Assembly (NCBI GenBank): GCA_937982565.1
Contig: CALJLN010000047.1
Location: forward strand, 62,001 to 126,000
DNA: 64,000 nt
Source: UBA2421 sp002343075
GTDB taxonomy: Bacteria > Planctomycetota > Phycisphaerae > Tepidisphaerales > Tepidisphaeraceae
Direction: 5' to 3'
Below, in pieces: positions 40,875-49,611 of this stretch (its first letter is position 1; each line of letters starts with the position of its first letter). Under the pieces are notes generated by a model. That model was not told the DNA's origin, made no database searches, and saw nothing but the letters and a program-made list of their open reading frames with translations. A program made the position numbers and the translations under genes.

Positions 40875-42347
40875 ATGTCTGATAACTGCGGTTTTAGCGC
40901 GCAGATTTGGCGGGGAACAGCGAGCAAAGTAAGGAATATTGCTGCACATCTTGTTGCCCGTCGCCCCGCGGTGGCCGATATCGTAGATATGCCGGACGCC
41001 GCCGACAATTCAGCTGAGCCATCCGAAGGAAGTTCTTCGAGGGAAGCTCCCCCAAAGGTGGTATTCGTCGCTTTTGCCTGCGAGCCTTACCGCGGGTCGG
41101 AGCCGGGGGTCGGCTGGAGCTTTGTTCACGAAATGTCGCGGTCGCAACCTGTCTGGGCGGTGGTCCACGCGTCGCACCGACAGCCCAACGATGCGTATCT
41201 GCAGAAGTATCCCTCCAATTTTCCGATTCACTTTTCGTACGTTTCGATGCCCGGCCTTGAGTGGCTCCTCTCAGGAAGCTATCTGGCGTTCAATCTTTAT
41301 TACTACCTCTGGCAGTTTGCTGCGGCGCGGGTGCTTCGACGACTTCACCGTGAGCATCATTTTGACATCGTGCAGCATGTGTCCCTGATGCGCTGGTGGA
41401 TGACCACCGCCGCCACCACGTTGGCTCGGCGAGGTGTGAAGTTTGTGTGGGGACCGATTGGGGCGGGCGAACTCATGGATCGTCGTTTTGCCGGCAGGAT
41501 CGGCTGGAGCAATCGCCTGCTTGAGTCGGCGCGTAGCATCGCCCGCTGGATCTGCCTTCGTGATCCGCTGTTTCGCAGGACTGTACGTTCTGTCGATCTT
41601 GCGCTGGCGAGTACATATGAGAGTGCGGACCGGCTTCGCGAGGTGGGCGTTGAGCGAGTCGAACTCATGAGTGGCATCGCGGTGCAGATGCCGCCCGAGT
41701 TACTTGGCGCTCGTGAGTTGCGTCGACCGGGCAAGTTTCGGTTTATTTCTGGCGGCGGCTTGATCTACTGGAAGCGATACGATCTTGTCTTGCGCGCTTT
41801 TGCCAAAGCGAAGCTTGAGAATGCCGAGTATGTGCATGTTTGCGGCGGCTATGAACAAGAGCGACTCGTAAAGCTCGCAAGCGAACTGGGTCTGCAGGAT
41901 CGTGTCAAGTTCCTCGGTGAAATGCCCTATACGCAGTGCATTGCCGAACTGGCCAACTCGGATGCGCTCATCCATCCCGTCTTGCGCGACTCGGCGGGGC
42001 TTATTGTGGAAGCGATCACGCTCGGGCTGCCTGTCCTAACGCTCGATCATCTTTCCCCCCGATTTCTCGTACCCGACGATGCGGGCTACAGAGTGCCATT
42101 GCAGAAAGATACGACGAGTGAGAGCCTGGTCGAGGATTTCGCTAGGGTCATGCGACAATGGCACGACGACCGCGAACTGGCCCACCGCCTTGGAGCCGCA
42201 GCGGCCCGCCACGGTGCGTCACTCGCCCGCGAAAACCGCGATCGTGAACTACACGCGCTCCATAAGCGATTGCTCAATCAGTCACGCTCTCATGTTCCGC
42301 ACGAGGGGTCGGTAGACCGTCAGGGTGCCGGCCGAATCGTGCTCTGA
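40875..42347 (+). CDS. Glycosyltransferase, GT4 type
   Basis: A protein of about 490 residues. After a polar N-terminal 60 residues it has the GT-B start KVVFVAFACEPYRGSEPGVG, a middle section WGPIGAGELMD, and the C-terminal GT1/GT4 domain (FRFISGGGLIYWKRYDLVLRA, VKFLGEMPYTQCIAELANS, DSAGLIVEAITLGLPVL) with the Glu-x7-Glu-like motif. It transfers a sugar from a nucleotide donor in EPS assembly. The ATG at 40875 is preferred to a TTG at 40857. It follows the sugar transferase by 18 bases. Confidence 0.85.
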   Translation: MSDNCGFSAQIWRGTASKVRNIAAHLVARRPAVADIVDMPDAADNSAEPSEGSSSREAPPKVVFVAFACEPYRGSEPGVGWSFVHEMSRSQPVWAVVHASHRQPNDAYLQKYPSNFPIHFSYVSMPGLEWLLSGSYLAFNLYYYLWQFAAARVLRRLHREHHFDIVQHVSLMRWWMTTAATTLARRGVKFVWGPIGAGELMDRRFAGRIGWSNRLLESARSIARWICLRDPLFRRTVRSVDLALASTYESADRLREVGVERVELMSGIAVQMPPELLGARELRRPGKFRFISGGGLIYWKRYDLVLRAFAKAKLENAEYVHVCGGYEQERLVKLASELGLQDRVKFLGEMPYTQCIAELANSDALIHPVLRDSAGLIVEAITLGLPVLTLDHLSPRFLVPDDAGYRVPLQKDTTSESLVEDFARVMRQWHDDRELAHRLGAAAARHGASLARENRDRELHALHKRLLNQSRSHVPHEGSVDRQGAGRIVL

Positions 42348-42419
42348 TCAATCAGTTTATCGTTTATAGACCCCCTTCGATTATACTGCTCACTTCGATA
42401 AGCCGTCGGCGGTATAATC

Positions 42420-43703
42420 ATGCCTGAAAAGCTCATTCGCGATCCTGTCCACGACGTCATTGCGTTTCGCACGGAGCGGTCAGAAGACCTGCTTCTCTTC
42501 AACCTTATCAACGCCACGGAGTTTCAACGACTGCGGCGGATCAGGCAGTTAGGCATGGCGTCGCTGGCTTATCCTGGTGCCGATCATTCGAGGTACAGCC
42601 ACAGCTTGGGTGTGATGGAAACAGCCCGGCGGATGCTCAGCCGCCTGGGTGAGTCGCACCAGATCGATCCCGATGACCGACTCGCCTGCGTGATAGCTGC
42701 ATTGCTCCACGATCTTGGACATGGGCCGTTTAGCCATGTGTTTGAGCGAGTCAGCGAGGTGAATCACGAACTGGTTACGCAACGAGTTATTTTGCATCAG
42801 GACAGCGAGGTGAATCGAATTCTTAGTCAGCATGACACCACTCTGCCGGCGCGGGTGGTGGCATTGCTGGGGCATGATTCGCCGCCGAACTTCTATCATG
42901 ATTTGCTTTCGAGCCAGTTGGACGCGGATCGGCTTGACTACCTGCTTCGTGATAACCTGATGACCGGCAGCCGCTATGGCGACTACGATTTGCGGTGGCT
43001 GCTGCAGGCGATCACGATTGACACGCAATCGAATCGACTCGCTGTGGAGTGGAAGGGCGTAAGCGCGGTCGAGGCGTATCTGCAGGCCCGGTATCACATG
43101 TATCGCAACGTCTACTTCCACAAGGTAGTTCGCTCGGCGGAGGGAATGGTTAAGCTCGCGCTGCAGCGGGCGCGCCGGCTTGCGGTGCAGGGGCGACTCA
43201 ACTGGCCATCGCGCGAGCACTGCGTATGCAAGACCTTGCTGGGCCAGACTTTATCCAACTACGAGTTTGTTGATCTTGATGACATCGCCGTGCTGCACTG
43301 TTTCAAGGAATGGACGCGATGCGAAGATGCTGTATTAGCGCGGCTGTGTAGCGGCCTGCTTTACCGGCGGTTGTACAAAACGATTGACCTGTCACGCGTC
43401 GCACTCCCGGATGCCGCGCAGGCAGTAAAGCGGGCGTTCGAGGCGGTGCGGGCTGCCGGAGGCGACCCGGCGTACGACATGTTCTTCGACGAAGTCGCAG
43501 ACACACCCTATAAGGCTTACAACCCTGCCAGCGGCGAGTCGGGTAGCGAAATCCTCGTATGCGAACCGAACGGCACCGTCATTGAGTTTGCCGCAATCAG
43601 CCCGGCGGCGATGTCATTCAGCAAGCAACTGATTTTTCGGCGGATTCATGTGCTCGCAGACTACCGCGATGCTGTCGCTGCAGCGGTTGCAAGTGTCGAT
43701 TAG
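42420..43703 (+). CDS. HD-domain phosphohydrolase
   Basis: A 427-residue HD-superfamily protein like dGTPase/SAMHD1 relatives. The metal ligands are visible: His in YSHSLGVMETARRML, the HD pair in ALLHDLGHGPFSHVFE, and Asp in LDADRLDYLLRDN. FQRLRRIRQLGMASLAYPGA is the conserved N-terminal segment of this subfamily. The substrate may be a dNTP, but it is unproven. It converges with polX and overlaps its stop by four bases. Confidence 0.85.
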   Translation: MPEKLIRDPVHDVIAFRTERSEDLLLFNLINATEFQRLRRIRQLGMASLAYPGADHSRYSHSLGVMETARRMLSRLGESHQIDPDDRLACVIAALLHDLGHGPFSHVFERVSEVNHELVTQRVILHQDSEVNRILSQHDTTLPARVVALLGHDSPPNFYHDLLSSQLDADRLDYLLRDNLMTGSRYGDYDLRWLLQAITIDTQSNRLAVEWKGVSAVEAYLQARYHMYRNVYFHKVVRSAEGMVKLALQRARRLAVQGRLNWPSREHCVCKTLLGQTLSNYEFVDLDDIAVLHCFKEWTRCEDAVLARLCSGLLYRRLYKTIDLSRVALPDAAQAVKRAFEAVRAAGGDPAYDMFFDEVADTPYKAYNPASGESGSEILVCEPNGTVIEFAAISPAAMSFSKQLIFRRIHVLADYRDAVAAAVASVD

Positions 43704-45472
43704 CGCTTCCGCTTAATGAACTTATCTAACTGCGCGGTCGTCATGCAGTTGATTACATCCTTCGGCGACACCCACGCCCGGCGGGCAACCTGGATGCCGT
43801 AAAAAATGCCGTCGAGTTGTTCCGCCGAGTGGGCATCCGTGTTGATTGAAAGTACACAGCCGGCTTCGACTGCGGCGCGGGCTACGGTGTCGGTGAGATC
43901 CAGTCGTGGGTAACCCGAGTTGATCTCCAGAGCAGTCCCCGTCGCCGCGGCCACGGCGAAGATACGGCTGAAGTCGAGCGGCAGCCCCTCGCGCTGGTTG
44001 ATCAATCGGCCCGTCGGATGGCCGATCACATTGACGTAGCGCGACTCAATCGCGCGCACGATTCGAGCGGTTGCCTTTTCGCGGTCCTGCCGCAATGCGA
44101 CGTGCGGCGAGGCCACGACAAAATCCAGTTCCTTCAAAATCGACTCATCAAAGTCCAGCGAACCATCAGCAAGGATGTCGACTTCGCAGCCCGCCAGCAG
44201 CCTGATCCCTTCGATGTTGACGGCGGCTTTGTGAATTGCCTCAACATGATTTAGGAGCCGATCCGCAGTCAGGCCATTGGCGACTACCTGACTCTTGCTA
44301 TGGTCGGTGATTGCCAGGAACTTGTAGCCGAGTCTCTTTGCAGCCTCTGCCATCTCCGCGATGGTGTTGACACCGTCGCTGGCGGTGGTGTGAGTGTGCA
44401 AATCGCCGCGAATATCGGCCCGCGTGATCAGCACAGGCAGTTTGCCCTCCGCCGCAGCTTCAATCTCACCTCTGTCTTCCCGCAGTTCTGGCTCGATGTA
44501 TTCAAGTCCCAAGGCTCTGTAAATGTCAGCCTCGGTCTTGGAGGCACACGGCTCTAACTCCGGGGGTTGGCCCGTTTCCTTTTTCGCTTGCTCGTACTCC
44601 TTCGCCTTGTACAGACCCCACTCGTTCAGCGTAAGGCCCTTGGCGAGCGCTAGCCCGCGCAGCTTTACGTTGTGTTCTTTACTGCCGGTAAAATACTGGA
44701 TGGCTGCGCCGAAATGATTGTGGGGCACGATGCGCAGGTCAATCTGCAGGTTGCGCTCTGTAAGGATACTGGCTTTGGTCAGGCCCTGGCCGAGCACCCG
44801 CGCCACACCGTCGAGTCTTGTGAAGGCCTGGCTTATTGATTCCATGGCCTGCAGATTTGTGACGCTGGCAACGATGTCCAGGTCGCCGATCGTTTCCTTT
44901 CTGCGCCGAAGACTGCCGGCAAGATCGGCCTGCGCGACCCCAGGTAGCGCCCTGATGCGCGCAAGGAAGGCATGGGCGACCAGTTGCGCTTCACCGATGC
45001 CGCTCCGCTTACCGGCCTGCTCGCGGAGACTGATTCCCTGGCTGATCTGCTCGATCTTCTTGTCGCCGACACCCTTTAGCCCAGCCAATCTTCCATCGGC
45101 AATCGCCTTGGTTAGCTCCTCAACGCTTGTGATGTTGCGCTCACGCCAGAGCAGAGCGATCGTTTTGGGTCCAAGCCCCGGAATATCGAGCATCGGTATG
45201 AGACCCTTTGGTACGGTTGCGGCAACTTCCTCAAAGTCGCGGCTTTTTCCCGTTCGGACGAACTCTTCGATGATTGCCCGGCTGCTCTTGCCGATGCCTT
45301 CGATCCCATCGAGCGTGCCCTGCTCCACTGCTGTCCTGATGTCGAACGTCATGTCGTTCAGGACGCGCGCGACTTTCGTAAACGCGATCGCCTTAAACAC
45401 TGATTCTCCCTTAATTTCCATCACCGCGGCGAACGTTTTGAAAAGATCGGAGAGATCGTGATTGAGCGACAT
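43700..45472 (-). CDS. polX: DNA polymerase/3'-5' exonuclease PolX
   Basis: A 590-residue bacterial family X polymerase used in base-excision repair gap filling. The N-terminal half has helix-hairpin-helix motifs (IPGLGPKTIALL, LKGVGDKKIEQI) and the nucleotidyltransferase core LAGSLRRRKETIGDLDIVAS, which carries two of the catalytic Asp. The C-terminal PHP domain reads RGDLHTHTTASDGVNT, AITDHSK and INTDAHS and supplies the exonuclease. Length matches the family. Lies convergent to the HD gene. Confidence 0.93.
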   Translation of the reverse strand: MSLNHDLSDLFKTFAAVMEIKGESVFKAIAFTKVARVLNDMTFDIRTAVEQGTLDGIEGIGKSSRAIIEEFVRTGKSRDFEEVAATVPKGLIPMLDIPGLGPKTIALLWRERNITSVEELTKAIADGRLAGLKGVGDKKIEQISQGISLREQAGKRSGIGEAQLVAHAFLARIRALPGVAQADLAGSLRRRKETIGDLDIVASVTNLQAMESISQAFTRLDGVARVLGQGLTKASILTERNLQIDLRIVPHNHFGAAIQYFTGSKEHNVKLRGLALAKGLTLNEWGLYKAKEYEQAKKETGQPPELEPCASKTEADIYRALGLEYIEPELREDRGEIEAAAEGKLPVLITRADIRGDLHTHTTASDGVNTIAEMAEAAKRLGYKFLAITDHSKSQVVANGLTADRLLNHVEAIHKAAVNIEGIRLLAGCEVDILADGSLDFDESILKELDFVVASPHVALRQDREKATARIVRAIESRYVNVIGHPTGRLINQREGLPLDFSRIFAVAAATGTALEINSGYPRLDLTDTVARAAVEAGCVLSINTDAHSAEQLDGIFYGIQVARRAWVSPKDVINCMTTAQLDKFIKRKR

Positions 45473-45816
45473 GCCGGAGAGTGTATCGTCAACAACGCGC
45501 GCCGCACTACGGTCAGTGCTGATCGACTGGAGTAAGGGCTCGGCGTCCTGACATTTGCGCTTGCTATCAGCGTGAACCGCGTTACATTGCTCTGGTCACA
45601 AGACGGGACGCAAATTATGCTTCGAGCATGACACATCACTCTCCCCTCGCTCCTTGAGCGTCAGCGGCGTACTGCGGCTGCGCGAGTAGCCATGCCCCAA
45701 CAGGTGATGGTTCCGCGCTACCCCGGGCACTTATCTCTTTATTGCAGCGTAGGTTACGATCGGGCGTCCGGGTTCTTCGACGTTCGGGTGGATTCAGAAT
45801 GTGACGGAAGATTCTA
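45473..45816. other. Divergent intergenic region
   Basis: These 344 bases lie between polX (minus) and the ABC exporter pair (plus). Short frames here have no family features. I saw no clear promoter, repeat or RNA structure. Confidence 0.5.
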
Positions 45817-47646
45817 ATGCGATCACAAACGCGATTACTATTGGAACTCACCCGTGGGCACCGATGGCGGTATGTTCTGGCGACGGCGGTGCTGTTCGCG
45901 GCGACGTTGTGTCTCTATGGCCAGCCCCTCTTCGTCGGCATCGCGATTGACTCGATCCTCGGGGACAAGGTGTCGAGCCTCTCATCCAAACTGATCGAAT
46001 TTGCAGGCGGCCGGGCATGGCTCCGGGCGCATCTCTGGCCAGTGTCGGCGGCGATTGTGTTTGCTACTGCGCTCGGGGGCATCTTCACATTCGGAAAGAT
46101 GCGAATCGGCGCGTCGACCGCAGAGACAATTGCCCGGCAGCTTCGCGACCGATTATATAACCACTTGCAGCGTCTCCCCACTGCCTGGCACGACCGCGCT
46201 CAGACGGGCGATCTCGTTCAGCGGTGCAGCACTGACGTCGAGACCGTCCGGTTGTTTTACGCCGATCAGGTGCTCGAGGTGTTGCGCGCCTCGATTCTCC
46301 TGCTCACCGCAATCCCCATCCTCTTCTGGCTCGACTCGCGCATGGCCCTGGTTGCCATCGCGGTGCTTCCGGTGGTGGTTGCATTTGCGATCGTCTTCTT
46401 TGCGCGTGTTCGAACTACCTTCAAGGCGCTCGATGAAGCCGATGGCGCGATGACCACTACCATTCAGGAAAACCTGACCGGCATCAGAGTTGTGCGCGCG
46501 TTTGCAAGACAGGATTTTGAGCGGTCAAAATTCCAACTCAAGAATGCTCAAAGACTCGAAAAAGACTGGAATGTGCTCAAGGTGTTGGCCGCGTACTGGT
46601 CAATGAGCGACTTTATGTGCCTTGGCCAGATGGCCCTCATTCTCCTGGTAGGGGCAGGCAGGGTGCAATCGGGCGCGATGACAGTCGGCGCGCTCGTTAC
46701 GTTCCTAATGTGCAGCGGGCTTTATATCTGGCCCGTGCGGCATATGGGCCGGGTGATTGCCGAACTTGGTAAGGCGAGCGTTGCCATCGGTCGCATCGAT
46801 GAGATTTTGCAGACCGCGGTTGAGCAGCCCCCACCGACCCCGGCACTCTTGCCCGATGCTTGCGACGGCGCGGTTGAATTTGAAAATGTGACGTTTGCGC
46901 ACCGCGAGTCGAATGTGCTGGAAGGTATCACCTTCACCGTCGCGCCGGGGACGACACTTGCGCTGCTCGGCCCGAGTGGTGCTGGAAAGAGCACAATCGC
47001 CCACCTGCTCATGCGATTTTACGACCCGCAGAAGGGCGCGATTCGTATCGATGGGGTCGATATCGCGACGATCGATCAGGCTGCGGTGCGCGCCCGGATT
47101 GCGGTGGTGATGCAGGAGCCGTTTCTGTTCAGTCGGAGTATCAAGGAGAACATCCGGTTTGCCCGGCCGACCGCTGGCGAAAGCGAGATCGTCGAAACGG
47201 CAAGCATGGCCGCGGTGCATGAGTCGATCAGTGCGTTTGAGAAACAGTACGACACCGTGATAGGTGAGCGAGGAATCACGCTTTCCGGTGGGCAGCGGCA
47301 ACGCGTCGCCATCGCGCGGGCGCTGCTGCACGAGGCACCGATCCTGATTCTTGATGATGCCCTGAGTGCCGTCGATACGGAGACCGAGGCGCAGATTCTC
47401 GAAGGACTTCGCGCCCGGCGGGGCAAGCGCACGACCATCCTGATCGCCCATCGCCTGAGCACGCTAATGCATGCGGACCAGATTCTGGTGATTGAGCATG
47501 GCAGGATTGTGCAGCGGGGCGATCACCAGTCGCTTGTCACCACCGAAGGTCTTTACCGACGGCTGTGGCAGATCCAGACGGCTTTGGAGGATGACCTTCG
47601 AGATTGTCGCTCGGACAAGCGGTCTGCACTGCAATCTGCCAGGTGA
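45817..47646 (+). CDS. ABC exporter half-transporter, degenerate Walker B
   Basis: A 609-residue type I exporter subunit: six-helix membrane domain in the first 320 residues, coupling region HDRAQTGDLVQRCSTD, Walker A GPSGAGKST, canonical signature LSGGQRQRVAIARA, and Walker B ILILDDALSAVD, where Asp replaces the catalytic Glu. The switch His is kept (IAHRLS). The next gene, 54 bases on, encodes a second half-transporter with complementary differences, so the two very likely form a heterodimer with one active and one degenerate ATP site. The substrate is unknown. Confidence 0.9.
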   Translation: MRSQTRLLLELTRGHRWRYVLATAVLFAATLCLYGQPLFVGIAIDSILGDKVSSLSSKLIEFAGGRAWLRAHLWPVSAAIVFATALGGIFTFGKMRIGASTAETIARQLRDRLYNHLQRLPTAWHDRAQTGDLVQRCSTDVETVRLFYADQVLEVLRASILLLTAIPILFWLDSRMALVAIAVLPVVVAFAIVFFARVRTTFKALDEADGAMTTTIQENLTGIRVVRAFARQDFERSKFQLKNAQRLEKDWNVLKVLAAYWSMSDFMCLGQMALILLVGAGRVQSGAMTVGALVTFLMCSGLYIWPVRHMGRVIAELGKASVAIGRIDEILQTAVEQPPPTPALLPDACDGAVEFENVTFAHRESNVLEGITFTVAPGTTLALLGPSGAGKSTIAHLLMRFYDPQKGAIRIDGVDIATIDQAAVRARIAVVMQEPFLFSRSIKENIRFARPTAGESEIVETASMAAVHESISAFEKQYDTVIGERGITLSGGQRQRVAIARALLHEAPILILDDALSAVDTETEAQILEGLRARRGKRTTILIAHRLSTLMHADQILVIEHGRIVQRGDHQSLVTTEGLYRRLWQIQTALEDDLRDCRSDKRSALQSAR

Positions 47647-47700
47647 GCGAATCGTATCTTCTAACTTGAGTAGCGATGAAACCTAAGAGTGAGACGGGCC

Positions 47701-49548
47701 ATGGCAAGCGAACTGGAAGAAGAAGATTTCAAGGGACAGCAGATCAACCTGGCGTTGTGGCGCAAGCTAGCGAAGTTTGTGTTTCCGTTCAAGCGGAAGG
47801 TGGCTGGGTTAGTCCTCCTCGCAGTGACTCTGTCGGTTTGCGATGTTGCATTGCCGTTCATCACTGGCAAGGTGATCGACGCCATTCGCACACCCGACGG
47901 CGCTCTTGCCAGATGGGCAATTGCGTATGTCGCCACATGCGCACTCCTTTCGGTGTGCGTCTTCCTCTTCATTCTTGCCGCAGGCGCAATCTCCATTGGC
48001 GTTTGTGCGGACGTTCGCACGGCTGCCTTTGATAAACTGCAAGAGTTGCCATTCAGCTACTTTGACCGGCGGGCGGTCGGGTGGCTAATGGCACGGCTGA
48101 CAAGCGATTGCAGCAGCCTCTCGCGCGTAGCGGCGTGGGGCACCCTGGACATTGTGTGGGGTGTTACCACGATTTCTCTCATGGCGGGAGTGATGTTCTG
48201 GTTAAACTGGCGGCTTGCGCTGATCGTCTGCCTGGTTGCGCCCTTGCTGTTTTTCACAACATGGTTCTTCAAACGGCGGTTGCTGAAGGCTAATCGGCGC
48301 ATCAAGAAAACCAACAGCCAGCTGACCGCAGCATTCAATGAGGCGCTGCAGGGTGTGCGTACGACGAAATCGCTCGTGCGCGAGCATCAGAACGCGCGCG
48401 AGTTTGCCGACCAGACCGCAGCGATGTACCGGCATTCGATGCAGAGCGCCATTTACTCGGCGGTGTTCATGCCTATGGTCACGAGCATTTGCGCGCTGGG
48501 TATTGCGCTGGCGCTCTGGGCCGGCGGGCTGGATGTGATTAATCAGACAATCAGCTTGGGACTGCTGGTGACTTTTCTGCAGTATGCGGCCAATCTGCAG
48601 GGGCCCGCGCAGGAACTGGCCAACACGCTCACCATGGTTCAGAGCGCGCAGGCATCGGCGGAGCGAATTCAGGGTCTACTGGATGAGCCGCTGGTCATCG
48701 AGGATTCGCCGCAAGTGAAGTCGCGCATCGCCGCTGCAATCAACCTGCGGAGCGGAGACGTGGCAATCGATGGCTACCCGGAGAGAATCGAAACTATCGA
48801 GTTTCGAAATGTGTCATTCGAGTACAAGGAAGGTCAACCCGTACTACACAATTTTAGTCTTATCGTTCAGGCTGGGGAGACCATTGCACTGGTCGGTGCC
48901 ACAGGCGGCGGAAAGAGTACGATTGTGTCGCTGGTTTGTCGATTCTACGAGCCTACTTCTGGCCAGATTCTCATCAACGGTGTCGACTACCGAGAGCGGT
49001 CGCTGCGATGGCTCCACGGCAACCTCGGCATGGTGCTCCAGCAACCGCACCTGTTCAGCGGGCCGATTCGGGAGAACATCCGATACGGGAAGCTCGATGC
49101 AACCGACGCGGAAGTAGAGGCGGCGGCGAGGTTGACGAACGCTCACTCGTTCATTGAGAAGTTTCAGGACGGCTATCTCGCCGGAGTGGGCGAGGGTGGC
49201 AATCAACTTTCAACCGGCCAGAAACAGTTGATTGCGCTCGCGCGCGCTGTGCTGGCCGATCCGCAGATTTTTGTGATGGACGAAGCAACGAGCAGCGTGG
49301 ATACGCAAACTGAGCGCGATATTCAGACGGCAGTCGAGACAGTGCTTGAGGGGCGCATTTCGTTCGTCATCGCACATCGCCTCAGCACCATCCGAAATGC
49401 CGACCAGATCATCGTCATTGACGGCGGCCGCATCGTGGAGCAGGGCGATCATCGCTCGCTCATCGCCGCCCGCGGTCGGTACTTCGAGCTTTACTCAAAC
49501 CAGTTTATCCACGATCGGGAAGAAGCACTGCTCCGAGCCGAAGCCTGA
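47701..49548 (+). CDS. ABC exporter half-transporter, partner subunit
   Basis: A 615-residue partner of the preceding gene. It has the membrane domain, Walker A GATGGGKSTIVSL, a changed signature LSTGQKQLIALARA, Walker B IFVMDEATSSVD with the catalytic Glu, and switch IAHRLST. The altered signature would face the degenerate Walker site of the first subunit, the usual asymmetry of heterodimeric exporters such as TM287/288. The ATG at 47701 is preferred to a GTG at 47689. Confidence 0.9.
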   Translation: MASELEEEDFKGQQINLALWRKLAKFVFPFKRKVAGLVLLAVTLSVCDVALPFITGKVIDAIRTPDGALARWAIAYVATCALLSVCVFLFILAAGAISIGVCADVRTAAFDKLQELPFSYFDRRAVGWLMARLTSDCSSLSRVAAWGTLDIVWGVTTISLMAGVMFWLNWRLALIVCLVAPLLFFTTWFFKRRLLKANRRIKKTNSQLTAAFNEALQGVRTTKSLVREHQNAREFADQTAAMYRHSMQSAIYSAVFMPMVTSICALGIALALWAGGLDVINQTISLGLLVTFLQYAANLQGPAQELANTLTMVQSAQASAERIQGLLDEPLVIEDSPQVKSRIAAAINLRSGDVAIDGYPERIETIEFRNVSFEYKEGQPVLHNFSLIVQAGETIALVGATGGGKSTIVSLVCRFYEPTSGQILINGVDYRERSLRWLHGNLGMVLQQPHLFSGPIRENIRYGKLDATDAEVEAAARLTNAHSFIEKFQDGYLAGVGEGGNQLSTGQKQLIALARAVLADPQIFVMDEATSSVDTQTERDIQTAVETVLEGRISFVIAHRLSTIRNADQIIVIDGGRIVEQGDHRSLIAARGRYFELYSNQFIHDREEALLRAEA

Positions 49549-49611
49549 GTTGCGCGCTCGTCGTTCCGGAGTGCTGTAGAAACCGAACGCGGTCAGCTTT
49601 TCATTTGACGC

